64,000 nt of DNA, taken from contig CAVOGV010000047.1 in the NCBI GenBank assembly GCA_963695445.1, forward strand, positions 48,371 to 112,370, in the 5' to 3' direction. Shown here in pieces: positions 12,132 to 21,979 of the stretch. The notes beneath the pieces are model-generated. The model worked only from the letters and a program-made list of their open reading frames with translations. It was not told the origin of the DNA and searched no databases. The DNA comes from Thiohalocapsa sp963695445 (GTDB lineage Bacteria > Pseudomonadota > Gammaproteobacteria > Chromatiales > Chromatiaceae). Made by a program: the position numbers and the translations under genes. Numbering within the stretch: the first letter of the stretch is position 1; each line of letters opens with the position of its first letter.

Positions 12132-13355
12132 ATGTCCCTAATCATCCAGAAGTACGGCGGCACCTCCGTCGGTAGCGTCGAGCGCATCCAGGCGGTCGCG
12201 CAGAAGGTCAAACGGCAGCGCGAGCGCGGCGACGATGTGGTGGTCGTGGTTTCCGCCATGTCCGGCGAAACCGATCGCTTGGTCGCGCTGGCCAAGGCCA
12301 TTCAGCCGGAGCCGCTCCCGCGCGAATTCGATGTACTGCTGTCCACCGGCGAGCAGGTCACGATCGCGTTGCTGTCGATGGCGCTGGATGCCATCGACTG
12401 CCCGGCCCGTTCCTACACCGGCGCGCAGGTCCAGGTGCGCACCGACAGCGCGCACAGCAAGGCCCGCATCCGCGACATCGACGACGCCAGGGTGCGTGCC
12501 GATCTCGATGCGGGACGTGTGGTCGTCGTCGCCGGCTTCCAGGGCATTGACGAGCAAGGCAACATCACGACACTCGGGCGCGGTGGCTCCGACACCTCGG
12601 CGGTCGCCATGGCCGCGGCCCTGAAGGCCGATGAGTGCCAGATCTACACCGATGTGGACGGCGTGTACACCACGGATCCCCGTATCGAGCCCAAGGCGCG
12701 CAAGCTCGATCGCATCACCTTCGAGGAGATGCTGGAAATGGCCAGCCTGGGTTCGAAGGTGCTGCAGATCCGCGCGGTTGAGTTTGCCGGCAAGTACCAG
12801 GTGCCGCTGCGGGTGCTCTCCAGCTTCGAGGAGGGCGAGGGCACGTTGATTTCCTTTGAGGAGGACGCTGTGGAAGAGGCCAAGATTTCGGGTATCGCCT
12901 TCGCTAAAGACGAGGCCAAGCTCACCGTGCTCGGCGTGCCGGACCAGCCCGGTGTTGCGTATAAAATCCTAGGACCGATCTCCGACGCCAATATCGAGGT
13001 GGACATGATCATCCAGAACATTGGTTCGGATGAAAAGACCACCGACTTCACCTTTACCGTGCACCGTAATGACTATACAAAGGCCATGGGTATTCTGCGC
13101 GATACGGCCAAGGCACTGGCGGCGCGCGAAGTGCTCGGTGACGAGAAGATCGTCAAGATAAGTCTGGTCGGTGTTGGCATGCGCTCCCATGCGGGCATTG
13201 CCAGCCGCATGTTCGAGGCCTTGGCGCGGGAGGGCATCAATATCCGGATGATCTCCACGTCAGAAATCAAAATATCCGTTGTGATCGACGAGAAGTACCT
13301 GGAACTCGGTGTGCGCGCGCTTCACGACGCGTTCGATCTTGCCTCGCCGGCTTAA
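12132..13355 (+). CDS. lysC: Aspartate kinase (lysC type)
   Basis: Phosphorylates aspartate, the first step to lysine, threonine and methionine. The N-terminal kinase domain shows IQKYGGTSVGSVERIQAVA, VVVSAMSGETDRL, STGEQVTIALLSMAL and TTLGRGGSDTSAVAMAAAL; YTDVDGVYTTDPRI precedes two C-terminal ACT domains (LTVLGVPDQPGVAYKILG and VGVGMRSHAGIASRMFEAL). At 407 residues it is the monofunctional aspartokinase typical of alaS-lysC-csrA neighbourhoods. Feedback control by lysine/threonine through the ACT domains is known for the family, not shown here. Confidence 0.96.
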   Translation: MSLIIQKYGGTSVGSVERIQAVAQKVKRQRERGDDVVVVVSAMSGETDRLVALAKAIQPEPLPREFDVLLSTGEQVTIALLSMALDAIDCPARSYTGAQVQVRTDSAHSKARIRDIDDARVRADLDAGRVVVVAGFQGIDEQGNITTLGRGGSDTSAVAMAAALKADECQIYTDVDGVYTTDPRIEPKARKLDRITFEEMLEMASLGSKVLQIRAVEFAGKYQVPLRVLSSFEEGEGTLISFEEDAVEEAKISGIAFAKDEAKLTVLGVPDQPGVAYKILGPISDANIEVDMIIQNIGSDEKTTDFTFTVHRNDYTKAMGILRDTAKALAAREVLGDEKIVKISLVGVGMRSHAGIASRMFEALAREGINIRMISTSEIKISVVIDEKYLELGVRALHDAFDLASPA

Positions 13356-13641
13356 GGCCTTTGGCGTCAGGTCGGGCCGACTCGCATCATTCGATCTGTC
13401 CCCTGATGCTCCCGCCAGATCTCGGAAAGGTCTCGGAAAACCTCGCCGCCGACGCGCCTGTATTGCGAAGCATTGGCGTTAAGATTGATGTACGGTATCG
13501 AAGCCTGCTGCTAGAATGACAAAAGCCGGAAAAACACGGCTCACGAAAGTGCGGCTCTACACCCGAAACTCTCGCCCAGTGTTGCTATTCGGCAGGGTGA
13601 AAGCGCCGCACGGGTCCTAAGGAAAGAAGGGAGATTAGACA

Positions 13642-13857
13642 ATGCTGATTCTAACCAGACGCGTTGGTGAAACGTTGATGATCGGTGACGAAGTCACTGT
13701 CACCGTGCTTGGAGTGAAGGGCAATCAGGTCCGCATCGGCGTCAATGCGCCGCGGGACGTGGCCGTTCACCGCGAAGAAATCTACGAAAGAATTAAACGC
13801 GAGCAGGCCCAGGCGGCGGCACAGGAGGGGGCAACCGATTCCCCGCCGACAGACTAG
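13642..13857 (+). CDS. csrA: Carbon storage regulator CsrA
   Basis: A 71-residue RNA-binding regulator that blocks or stabilises mRNAs at GGA sites. The sequence MLILTRRVGETLMIGDEVTV, then GVKGNQVRIGVNAP and VHREEIYERIK, is full family consensus. A strong ribosome site (AAGGGAGATTAGACA) precedes the ATG. A 286-base upstream spacer likely holds the promoter. The lysC-csrA-tRNA-Ser order is conserved in gammaproteobacteria. Confidence 0.96.
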   Translation: MLILTRRVGETLMIGDEVTVTVLGVKGNQVRIGVNAPRDVAVHREEIYERIKREQAQAAAQEGATDSPPTD

Positions 13858-13880
13858 GCGCTCCATTTTCGTTTCATCCC

Positions 13881-13922
13881 GGCGGGCACGGCGGTAGGTA
13901 TCGCCTGCCGCAAGCCCGCCTT
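13881..13922 (+). terminator. Hairpin after csrA, probable terminator
   Basis: GGCGGGC and GCCCGCC form an outer stem, enclosing a second stem (GGCGGTAGG/CGCCTGCC). It begins about 24 bases after the csrA stop. The following T-run is short, so efficiency is uncertain. Confidence 0.5.
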
Positions 13923-14039
13923 CAAATCATCCTCTCCTCTGTCTGCACCGCTCCGTGACTGGCGGAGCGGGCGAAGCGGTTAAGAATAAACCGCTGGACC
14001 AAACCAGTGCTGATGTTGGTACAATGTGCGTTCAGCTTC

Positions 14040-14130
14040 GGAGAGATGGCCGAGTGGCTGAAGGCGCTCCCCTGCTAAGGGAGTATGGGTTAAAAGCCCA
14101 TCGAGGGTTCGAATCCCTCTCTCTCCGCCA
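14040..14130 (+). tRNA. tRNA-Ser (anticodon GCT)
   Basis: A 91-base tRNA with encoded CCA end. The acceptor arms GGAGAGA and TCTCTCC pair. The anticodon stem-loop CTCCCCTGCTAAGGGAG gives GCT, the variable arm ATGGGTTAAAAGCCCAT is long as in serine tRNAs, and the T-arm is GAGGGTTCGAATCCCTC. It reads AGC/AGU codons. It lies downstream of csrA, a common gammaproteobacterial position. Confidence 0.97.
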
Positions 14131-14260
14131 ATTTAAGAATAAGTAAAATCAACCTGTTGCCGGCTATTCTCCCCGCCTCTCCTCCGATCCGCCACCCCCC
14201 CCTCGATAGCTCCACGCAGCGAACGGTGAGTCGCATCCGCCGACATCGTTGCGGCGACTC

Positions 14261-16390
14261 TCACCAACGCTCCAGTCGACCCAGATCGGTTCGTGCCCGC
14301 CGCAGATGTCTGACCAAAGAGCGGGCTAGCTTCAGCAGGAGGGCGAGGGCAGCCGCGTGTAGTGCCTGGTCGTCCAGGTTCCTGAGCTGGGCGCGACTCA
14401 GCATGAGCAATTCGGCGTCGCGCGTCACCACCGCATCGGCCGAGCGCGGACCAGGCTCGATAAAGCCGAGTTCGCCGAAATACCCGCCTGGGCCGACGCT
14501 GTTGAGGCGCTTGTAGTGATAGGTGCCGCTGGGTAGACGCAGGTCGACGACTCCCTGCAGCACGAAATAGAGGGCGTCGCCGGAGTCGCCGACGTTGAAG
14601 AGGCGGGCCTTTCGCGGGAGCGTCAATGGTTGCATCAAGGGCCGCAGTGTCGCCAGCGCAGTGGCATTGATGCCCGCGAACAACTCGTTGTTCTCGATCT
14701 CCACACGCGTCTCGATTGGAGTCGGGGCGTGGCCGAGCACGGTCAGGAGCAGATCTTCGGCGCGTTCCAGGGCCTTGTCGGTGCTCTTGAAGCTGGTCTT
14801 GGTATCGGGCTGCGTGTAGCCGGCGGCAAAGGACCGCAATAGGTCCTCCATTTTGTGGCCGCGTGCCGCGCCTTGATGGATATTGGCGAACAGCATTTCG
14901 CCGCCATGGGCGCGCAGGCGCAGCGTCATCTGGCGAAACAGGTCGAGGGCTGTCAAATCCAGGGATTGTACGCGCTGCATGTTGACGACGATCCAGACGG
15001 GCCGTTCAAGTAGCGTCGCCAGTTCGGTGAACAGTCGGTCGACGGTTCCGAAGAAGAGATGGCCGCGCAGTTCGACGTAGATGATGCGTTCGCCGTGTTC
15101 GTCCAGCAGCGCATGCTCTTCGTTGCTGCGCAGGCGCAGCGACCGAAGCGCGCGCCCATCGCTGCGTGCGTGGATGGTGGGTGCCCGTATCTGGCCCCGC
15201 ACGAACAGCAGCATCGCCCCGAGGGCGCCGACACCGACGCCGATGATGAGATCGAAGTACAAGGTGACGGCTACCACCAACAGTGCTAGTACGCCGTCGA
15301 TGCGAGTTCTAGCACTGCGTAGCCAGCGCAAGACGCGCCACTCCAGCATCGAGAAGCCAACGTAGATGATCACACCGGCCAGCACGCTGATCGGCAGGTA
15401 GTGGCCGATGGGGCCGGCTACCACCACCAGCGCGACGAAGCCGATGCCGGCGACCACGGCTGGCCATCGGCGACCGCCCGCGTTGATGGCGACCAGCGTA
15501 GAGCCTTTGGTCCCGCCGCCGCCTAAGCCACCGAACAGGCCAGCCAACATCTGACCGACGCCCTGACAGGCCAATTCGCCGCGGGCATTGTGTCGGTGAC
15601 CGGTGGATGAATCCGCGACCACCGCGGTCACCAGGCAGTCGATCGATGCCAGCACCGCGAGAGCCGTGGCGGCAGGCAGCAGCAGGCCCCAGCGTAGCTC
15701 GCCAAGCGCCGCCCAACTGATATCGAGATGAATGGCACCGAGTTCCGGTATCGCGCCGACGACCCAGGCATCGGGTATCGGCATCGGCGCTGCCGCCGCG
15801 GCCAGATGGAAGCCGACCAAGCCAACCACCAACCCGCCGATCACGCCCGGGACCTTGGGCAACAGGCGTGGCGTCAGCTTGATGGCAGCGAAGGTCAGCG
15901 CCGCGGTTGCCGCGGGCACACAGGCCCAGACGAGCGATACATGCTGATCGAGGGCGGGGAGCAGTGGTTGCAGCTGCGAGCGCATCATCAGAATGCCGAT
16001 CGCGGTGACCAGACCCGCCACCATCGGGTAGGGAATGAACTTGATCAGCTGACCGCCGCCGCTGAGCCCAATGACGAGTTGAATCAGCCCGGCGAGCATG
16101 ACCAGCACCGCGACCGCAACCACCAACTCGGCACTCGGGACCCCTTGAGCGCTGAACGTGGCCATGGACGCGATGAGCAGCATGGTCACCGGGCCATTTG
16201 GCGCGCTGATCATGCCGCGTGTGTAGCCGCCGATGCCCGATGTCAGCGACAGCGCCGCGGCACCGATCAGCCCCGCAAGCGCCCCAGCGGAAGCGCCTAG
16301 ACCCATGGCCGCGAACAAGCCAACACCCAACCCCATCGATTGCGGCAGCGCGACGGCCGCACCGGCTAGGCCGCCCAGCAAATCGCCCAT
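14261..16390 (-). CDS. SulP family anion transporter with STAS and cyclic-nucleotide-binding domains
   Basis: The N-terminal two-thirds is a SulP/SLC26-type membrane domain (GGLAGAAVALPQSMGLGVG, then MISAPNGPVTMLLIASM and about a dozen hydrophobic segments). A STAS domain follows (IIYVELRGHLFFGTVDRLF, VQSLDLTALDLFRQM), and the C-terminus is a cNMP-binding fold with ELFAGINATALATLRPLM, GDSGDALYFVLQG and GGYFGELGFIEPGPRSADA. About 709 residues from the ATG at 16390; a TTG at 16450 would add 20. Likely a sulfate, bicarbonate or other anion carrier; the substrate cannot be told. The cNMP domain suggests ligand gating. Confidence 0.88.
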   Translation of the reverse strand: MGDLLGGLAGAAVALPQSMGLGVGLFAAMGLGASAGALAGLIGAAALSLTSGIGGYTRGMISAPNGPVTMLLIASMATFSAQGVPSAELVVAVAVLVMLAGLIQLVIGLSGGGQLIKFIPYPMVAGLVTAIGILMMRSQLQPLLPALDQHVSLVWACVPAATAALTFAAIKLTPRLLPKVPGVIGGLVVGLVGFHLAAAAAPMPIPDAWVVGAIPELGAIHLDISWAALGELRWGLLLPAATALAVLASIDCLVTAVVADSSTGHRHNARGELACQGVGQMLAGLFGGLGGGGTKGSTLVAINAGGRRWPAVVAGIGFVALVVVAGPIGHYLPISVLAGVIIYVGFSMLEWRVLRWLRSARTRIDGVLALLVVAVTLYFDLIIGVGVGALGAMLLFVRGQIRAPTIHARSDGRALRSLRLRSNEEHALLDEHGERIIYVELRGHLFFGTVDRLFTELATLLERPVWIVVNMQRVQSLDLTALDLFRQMTLRLRAHGGEMLFANIHQGAARGHKMEDLLRSFAAGYTQPDTKTSFKSTDKALERAEDLLLTVLGHAPTPIETRVEIENNELFAGINATALATLRPLMQPLTLPRKARLFNVGDSGDALYFVLQGVVDLRLPSGTYHYKRLNSVGPGGYFGELGFIEPGPRSADAVVTRDAELLMLSRAQLRNLDDQALHAAALALLLKLARSLVRHLRRARTDLGRLERW

Positions 16391-16777
16391 CCTGAACCGA
16401 CTTCCGGTATCGTCTCTCAAGCGATCGATCCTCGTGAGCGTGCACAGCAACGTCGAATCATGGCGGAAAGATTACCGTTTCATGACGAGCTGGCCAAGCG
16501 CATTCTGCGTGCGATATCAGCGCGCGGGCAGATGATGCCCCGTTGATGACGAGCGAGCCGGTGCCTCAGACCGACGAGAGCACGGCGCCGCGTTGCTCAA
16601 GTCATGTAGGCTCTGACGACCCCGAGCCGGTGGACGATGTGGCTGTCGGTGGGTTGTTGAAGCCGGGTCGGTGCTGAAATACCATGCATCAACGGTACCT
16701 TTGAGGGCGGCCTCAGGCGGCGCGCAGCGAGGGCGGCCGCTTCTTGGTCTGATCCAAACACCGGAGATCTTAAATCG
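16391..16777. other. Intergenic region between SulP gene and globin gene
   Basis: Divergent promoter space for the SulP-type gene (minus) and the globin gene (plus). It contains one copy of a dispersed repeat at 16561-16600. No other gene was seen, and no FNR/NsrR operator could be recognised with confidence. Confidence 0.45.
16561..16600 (+). repeat. Dispersed repeat family 2, copy 1
   Basis: A ~40-base segment built as GCCTCAGACCGACGAGAGCA followed by CGGCGCC and GTTGCTC. It matches segments at 44848-44891 and 45178-45221 in the same orientation, so it is a dispersed intergenic repeat and not chance. Confidence 0.65.
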
Positions 16778-17185
16778 ATGAACGCAGATGAAATCGCCCT
16801 GGTCAGGGCATCCTGGGCCAATGTGGCTTCCAGCCCGGCGCAGGCCGCCGAGGTATTCTACACGCGGTTGTTCGAGGTCTATCCCGAGGTGCGCCACCTG
16901 TTTAAGGGCGAGATAGACGAGCAGGGCGAAAAGCTGATGCGCATGATCGGCAAGGCGGTGGCTGCTCTGGACGATCTGGAACCCCTGGACCGGGTGATCA
17001 AGATGATGGGCGCGCGCCACTCCGGCTACGGCGTCCATGACGACGATTACGAGAAGCTCGCCGACGCCCTGTTCTGGACCCTGGAACAAGGCCTCGGCGA
17101 TGACTTCACGCCGGCAACGCGTGCCGCCTGGGTTTCGGTCTACGACGACTTGGCTGACATGATGCGCGAGGGTGGGGCGCTGTAA
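16778..17185 (+). CDS. Single-domain globin (Vitreoscilla haemoglobin-like)
   Basis: A 135-residue globin: MNADEIALVRASWANV, FYTRLFEVYPEVRHLF with a B10-type Tyr and CD1 Phe, and the proximal-His region GARHSGYGVHDDDYEKLADA. There is no reductase domain. Such globins bind O2 or NO and are used for oxygen supply or nitric-oxide detoxification. GGAG lies somewhat far (about 12 bases) upstream of the ATG. It is an isolated gene between a divergent SulP gene and a convergent DedA gene. Confidence 0.9.
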   Translation: MNADEIALVRASWANVASSPAQAAEVFYTRLFEVYPEVRHLFKGEIDEQGEKLMRMIGKAVAALDDLEPLDRVIKMMGARHSGYGVHDDDYEKLADALFWTLEQGLGDDFTPATRAAWVSVYDDLADMMREGGAL

Positions 17186-17242
17186 TGCCTGGTCCGGACG
17201 AGGCGATTGCTGGTGCGTGTGGTCCTGGGTTTCGTCGCATTG

Positions 17243-17989
17243 TCAGTCGGCGGCGGGTCTGCGCCCGCGAAACAGGTACAGGAGCATTGCAAGCACGCCA
17301 ACCACAACGAGACCGCCGACCCAGGGATTAATCTGGCGTAGGAAGCCGTCGATGGCGCGAAGGTGCTCGGACAGGTAGTAGGTACCCAGCCCCCAGATAC
17401 CAACCCACAGCACCGCTCCGGCGATGTTGAACGCGGTGAAGACCCACCAGCGCATCTCCAGCACCCCGGCGATGATACCGTTGAGTTGGCGCGGGCCATC
17501 CAGGAAGCGCGCCAACAGGATGAATCCGCCGCCGTAGCGCTCGAATAACGCGCCAATTTTTTCTTCTCGCGCCTCGTTGACTCGCAGCTTGCGCAACAGC
17601 GGTCGACCACCGCGCTTGCCGATCAGATAGCCGAGGCTGTTGCCAGCCACCGCCGCGAGCACGGCCAAGGCCAGCAGTAACTCAATGCGTAGATGGCCGC
17701 GGGCGGCCTCGAGCGCTGCGGCCATCAGCATGGACTGTCCGGGGGCGGGCATGCCGAAGCCCTCCACGGAAACCGCGCCACCGACTCCGGCATAGCCATA
17801 ACGCTCCACCATCGGCTGCATCTTCATGACCGCAGCCCGCAGGTCGCCTTCCACATGCTGTGCCGATTGCTGGAAGCCGTGGTGCGCCGGTGTTTGCGCC
17901 CGCGCGGCAGGCCATAGCAGCGACAGGCATAGCAACAAGATCGCCCCGGATGCGTGCTGCGCACGCCGTGACTGAAGAATCGAACCCAT
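17243..17989 (-). CDS. DedA family membrane protein
   Basis: 248 residues with a signal-like N-terminus (GAILLLCLSLLWPAARA), then a DedA/SNARE-associated domain: EGFGMPAPGQSMLMAAALEA, GNSLGYLIGKRGGRPLL, FERYGGGFILLARFLDGPRQ and NGIIAGVLEMRWWVFTAFN. DedA proteins are inner-membrane lipid-carrier flippases or related transporters. The N-terminal 60 residues, with possible cleavage after AARA, are longer than in the E. coli members. It is convergent with the globin gene. Confidence 0.85.
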   Translation of the reverse strand: MGSILQSRRAQHASGAILLLCLSLLWPAARAQTPAHHGFQQSAQHVEGDLRAAVMKMQPMVERYGYAGVGGAVSVEGFGMPAPGQSMLMAAALEAARGHLRIELLLALAVLAAVAGNSLGYLIGKRGGRPLLRKLRVNEAREEKIGALFERYGGGFILLARFLDGPRQLNGIIAGVLEMRWWVFTAFNIAGAVLWVGIWGLGTYYLSEHLRAIDGFLRQINPWVGGLVVVGVLAMLLYLFRGRRPAAD

Positions 17990-18279
17990 GTCTCAGTACC
18001 TCGTGTATCCGTGCTTGTGATGCTGGCCCCAATGGCAGGCATCGTTTAATTCTGCTTGGGCCGATGCCGCGGTGCCTGACGGCCCCGGCCCAAGCATAAG
18101 CTCAGCGCGGGACACCGGGCGAGGCGATGTTTCAGACGGGCTCAGCGAGCCGTGTCGACCACAATGGGTCAAATTCACCGTCAGATGCTCAAAAACATGG
18201 GAGAATCGCGCATTGTCGCCGAAGCGCACCAGCGCTCGACCCGGCGCGCCGTTGCCACCCGGTCCCCGAGGAGCCGACG

Positions 18280-19440
18280 ATGACTAATCAAGCACCCGAT
18301 CCGAACATTACTACCCGGCCGATCGGCCAGTCCGCGCCCGCTCCTGCGCCGGCGCTTCAAGCCAGCCCGGAGCCGGGCGGCGAGATCGTCGCCCTCGCCG
18401 ATGCGCCACCCGCCGAGCAGCTTGAGATCAAGGGCCTGCTGGCCCAGCTGGACCTCACCGACAGCAGCTCCATCATGCACTTCGGCGCCAGCGCCCAGCA
18501 GCAGCTGACTGCGGTGTCGGACCAGATGCTCGACGGCGTCCGCAGCAAGGATTCCGGCCCCGCCGGTCACTCCCTGAGCGAGATGGTGGGGACGCTGCGA
18601 GGTTTCGACGTGGAGGCATTGGACCCGAACGCGAAGCCCGGCTTTTTGTCCAGACTGTTCGGCGCCGGAAAACCCATCGTACGCTTCCTGCAAGAATACG
18701 AAGGCGTGCGCGATCACATCGACCGCATCACGCTGGATCTGGAGCGGCACAAGACTCGGCTGCTGACAGATGTGACCGCGCTGGACCGGCTCTACGATGC
18801 CAACCTGGCCTATTTTCGCGAGCTGGAGCATTACATCGCCGCCGGCGACGCCAAGCTCGCTGAGCTCGACAGCGAGACCATCCCGGCCCTGGCAGCGAAG
18901 GTGGAGCAGCAGCAGGACATGGTGCAGGCACAAAACCTGCGCGATCTGCGCGGCGCCCGCGATGACCTGGAGCGGCGCGTGCACGACCTGCGTCTGACCC
19001 GGCAGGTCGCCATGCAGGCGCTGCCCAGCATCCGACTGGTGCAGGAGAACGACAAGGGGCTGATCAACAAGATCAACTCCACGCTGGTCAACACTGTGCC
19101 GCTGTGGCGCCAACAGCTGGCCCAGGCCATTACCATCTATCGCTCTGGGCGCGCCGCCGAGACGGTCAAGGCTGCCACCGACCTTACCAACGACCTGCTG
19201 CGCGCCAACGCCGAGAACCTCAAGACCGCCAACCTTGAGGCACGTAAGCAGATCGAGCGCGGCGTGTTCGACATCGAGACCGTCAAGCAGGCCAATCAGG
19301 CCCTGATCGAGACCATCGAAGAGAGCCTCGCCATCGCCGACGAAGGCAAACGCGCCCGCGCCGCCGCCACCGCCGAGCTGACGCAGATGGAGGCCGACCT
19401 GCGCAAGACCCTGGCCTCGGCGAGCGCTCCGACGCGTTAA
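18280..19440 (+). CDS. Toxic anion resistance protein, TelA/KlaA family
   Basis: 386 residues, mostly helical, with the TelA signatures FLSRLFGAGKPIVRFLQEYE, HKTRLLTDVTALDRLYDANL, IPALAAKVEQQQDMVQAQNL and ALPSIRLVQENDKGLINKIN. The ATG at 18280 follows GAGGAGCCGACG. The family was named for plasmid tellurite resistance; chromosomal members usually go with stress or membrane genes, and the biochemical role is not known. No ter operon partners lie nearby. Confidence 0.87.
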   Translation: MTNQAPDPNITTRPIGQSAPAPAPALQASPEPGGEIVALADAPPAEQLEIKGLLAQLDLTDSSSIMHFGASAQQQLTAVSDQMLDGVRSKDSGPAGHSLSEMVGTLRGFDVEALDPNAKPGFLSRLFGAGKPIVRFLQEYEGVRDHIDRITLDLERHKTRLLTDVTALDRLYDANLAYFRELEHYIAAGDAKLAELDSETIPALAAKVEQQQDMVQAQNLRDLRGARDDLERRVHDLRLTRQVAMQALPSIRLVQENDKGLINKINSTLVNTVPLWRQQLAQAITIYRSGRAAETVKAATDLTNDLLRANAENLKTANLEARKQIERGVFDIETVKQANQALIETIEESLAIADEGKRARAAATAELTQMEADLRKTLASASAPTR

Positions 19441-19453
19441 TCGAACAAACAAG

Positions 19454-21879
19454 TCAGGTGGGCTGGGATGAGGAGCGGAATCCGGCTTGAGAACTGTTCG
19501 CGCCGGTCTGGAGTAGGTCCAATAGCTCGAAGCTGATGCTCCCGTCTGGCTCCTGCCCGTTGTCTTGTTGTAGTTCGCGGATGGCCATGCGGGTACGGGG
19601 TCCGAGGAGTCCGTCCGCGGGGCCTGGTTGGTAGCCGCGGAGCCGGAGTGCTTGCTGCACGCGTTCGACGAGTGCGGGGCTAATCTCGGGGGCGCTCAGC
19701 GGTTCGGCGTTTGCGTCGCAGCGCGTCAGTTGCAGCGGCGGGCCTGGGATACCGGCGGGTGCGAACCGATAGGGGGCGGGCGGATCGCATGCGGACGCCG
19801 GCTTGATCTCGGCCTCCTGTGTTGGCTGGGCCTCGGTTTGGGGGAGTGATTTTGGCTCCGGCTCCGGCTCTGATTCTGGCTGTGGCTGCGGAACTGGCTC
19901 CGGCACTGGCTTGGATTCTGGCGCTGGCTCCGGTTCTGGCACCGGCTGCGGCTCTGGGTCGGGCTCTAACTTTGGCAGCATCGTTACCGCGGCTTGCCCG
20001 TCGATGAGCGCTTCAGGTCCGACTGGCAAAAGGTTTTCCATGTTTTGCTTCGGTGCCACCTGTTGGTCGGTCGTGTCCGTCGTCGAGCCGGCATCGGCAG
20101 CTGGCGTGGGTGTCTCCGGCGCTGGCTCTAACGGGCTCGGAGCCGGAGCCGGGGGAGATGGAGCCGCATCGCCCGTGTTCGACGCCGCTGGCAGTCCTGC
20201 CAGCACGAACAGCAGCAACAGGGTGCTGATCCCGACCCAGACGACGCCCACGACCGGCCATTGCCGCAGACTGCGTTCGGTGTCGCCGCTCGGGGTGCCG
20301 AACAGACGCTCGAATGCGTCGACGGCGCGCTGTTCGACGCGGGTGTGGGCGTTCTTCCAGCGTTGATCGGCCCGTCGGTGCCAGTTGATGGCGCGTGCTT
20401 GGACCGGCGTGAACAGCGCGAGGATATCGCCGGGCGGGATGCGATCGACCAACGGCGCGAGCAGTCGGGGGCGGAGCACCGCGAACAGGAGCGCGAGCAG
20501 GCCCAGATTCAACGCCAGCGGCACGCTCGACCAGGTTGGTCAGCCAGGCCGACGGTTTGCCGAATACGAACGGGAACAGCAGCACCAGCGCGATCAATGC
20601 GCCCCAGGCGATGCCGGGCCAGCGATAGCCCGGTTCCGGATGCGGCTCGGTGCGATAGCTGATCCAGACAAAGCGCACCATCAACAGCGTCGTGCCGAAG
20701 GTGGAGACGCCGACGACGACGCCGATCCAGACCCAGTCGAACGCGCCGAAGATCGGCTTCAGCTCGTATTTCGCGACCGCGCCGCTGGTGAACGGGGCTC
20801 CTGCCAGCGACAGGGCCAGGAACACCAGCGCGCCGAGCACTAGGGCCTGCAGCACGGGTGGCTGCGTCGCCGCGTGTTTGCGCATGCCGACGCCGAGGAA
20901 CAGCCCGCCCTTTACCAGCGCATGGTTGGCGGCGTAGAAGGCGATGCCGGCGACCGCGACCGGCGCCAGCGCCGGCTCGATCAGCGCCAGGCCCAGCACC
21001 AGCATCATCAGGCCCATCTTGCTGATGCTGGAATAGGCCAGCACTACCTTGGGGTCGGATTGGGTCAGGCCGATGGGCAGCGCGAACAGCAGCGTCAGCG
21101 TGCCGGCCGCGGCGAGCAGCCCGCCCCATTCCGGCAGCGCCACCGCACCGACCGGCAGGAACCGCATCCAGCCCAGCAGCGCGGTCTTGATCATGGTGCC
21201 GCTCAGCACCGCGCTGGCCGGTATCGGCGCCGCCGGATGCGCCAGCGGCAGCCAGATATGCAACGGCACCATGCCGGCCTTGACGCCGAGACCGAGCAAC
21301 AACAGCGCGATGGCCAGGCCGTCGAGTGCGGCCAGATCGTCCGCGCTCGGCAGCGTGGTGCCGGTCTGGCTCGCGATCAGCACCAGCGACGCGAACAGGC
21401 ACACCTCGCCGAACAGGGCCATGACCAGATAGACCTTGCCGGCGCGTCAGCGCCGCGGGCCGGCCGTCGTGGATCACCAGCCCGTAGGACGACAGCCCCA
21501 TCATCGCGAAGCCGACATAGAAGCTGAAGAGGTCCTGGCCGACGATCAGCCACAGGTTGCCGGACATGGCGAGCAGAAACAACAGATTGAAGCGGCCCGC
21601 GTGCTCGCCGCCACGCTGGGCGAAGGCCGCGTAGACACCGGCCGCGAGCCACAACAGCGAGGTAAAGGTCAGATAGACCTGCGTGAGCGGGTTCATCGCC
21701 AGCGTCGTACCGAGGAACAGCCAGGGCAGTTCCAACGTCGTACCAAGGGGTACGATCAGCGCCGTGAGCAACGCCGGCAGCGCGCCCACCCCCGGCAGCC
21801 ACCACAACCGCGGGCGCGGCGCGAGCGCCGCCAGCAACAACGGCCAAACCCAACTCAGCAGCAATAACCACCCCATCAT
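19454..21879 (-). CDS. Proton-conducting antiporter subunit (NuoN/MrpD-like) fused to a C-terminal peptidoglycan-binding domain (two frameshifts)
   Basis: Last gene of the Mrp-like locus. The N-terminal part (MGWLLLLSWVWPLLLAALAP onward) and the middle frame (MALFGEVCLFASLVLIASQ, GVKAGMVPLHIWLPLAHPAA, YSSISKMGLMMLVLG) form the ~13-helix complex I-type proton channel with the conserved Lys/Glu pattern. After a second shift the frame gives two more helices, then a ~150-residue linker rich in Pro and Glu (PEPEPAPESKPVPEPVPQPQ), then a PG_binding_1 domain (ALRLRGYQPGPADGLLGPRT, MAIRELQQDNG). Frame breaks lie near 21440 and 20525. The corrected length is about 808 residues. The fusion is unusual. 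Confidence 0.78.
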
Positions 21880-21979
21880 CGCCCAGCCTCCGGAGCAGCC
21901 GCGGGTGCCAAGTTAACCCCGCTCGGCCCGCAACGGCTCACATCCCCCTCGACCGTCGCCCCTAGCCACTCGCCACTCC

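Noticed and set aside
16600..16777. FNR- or NsrR-type operator before the globin gene
   Set aside because: Short TTGA/ATCAA words occur but not with the required spacing or symmetry.
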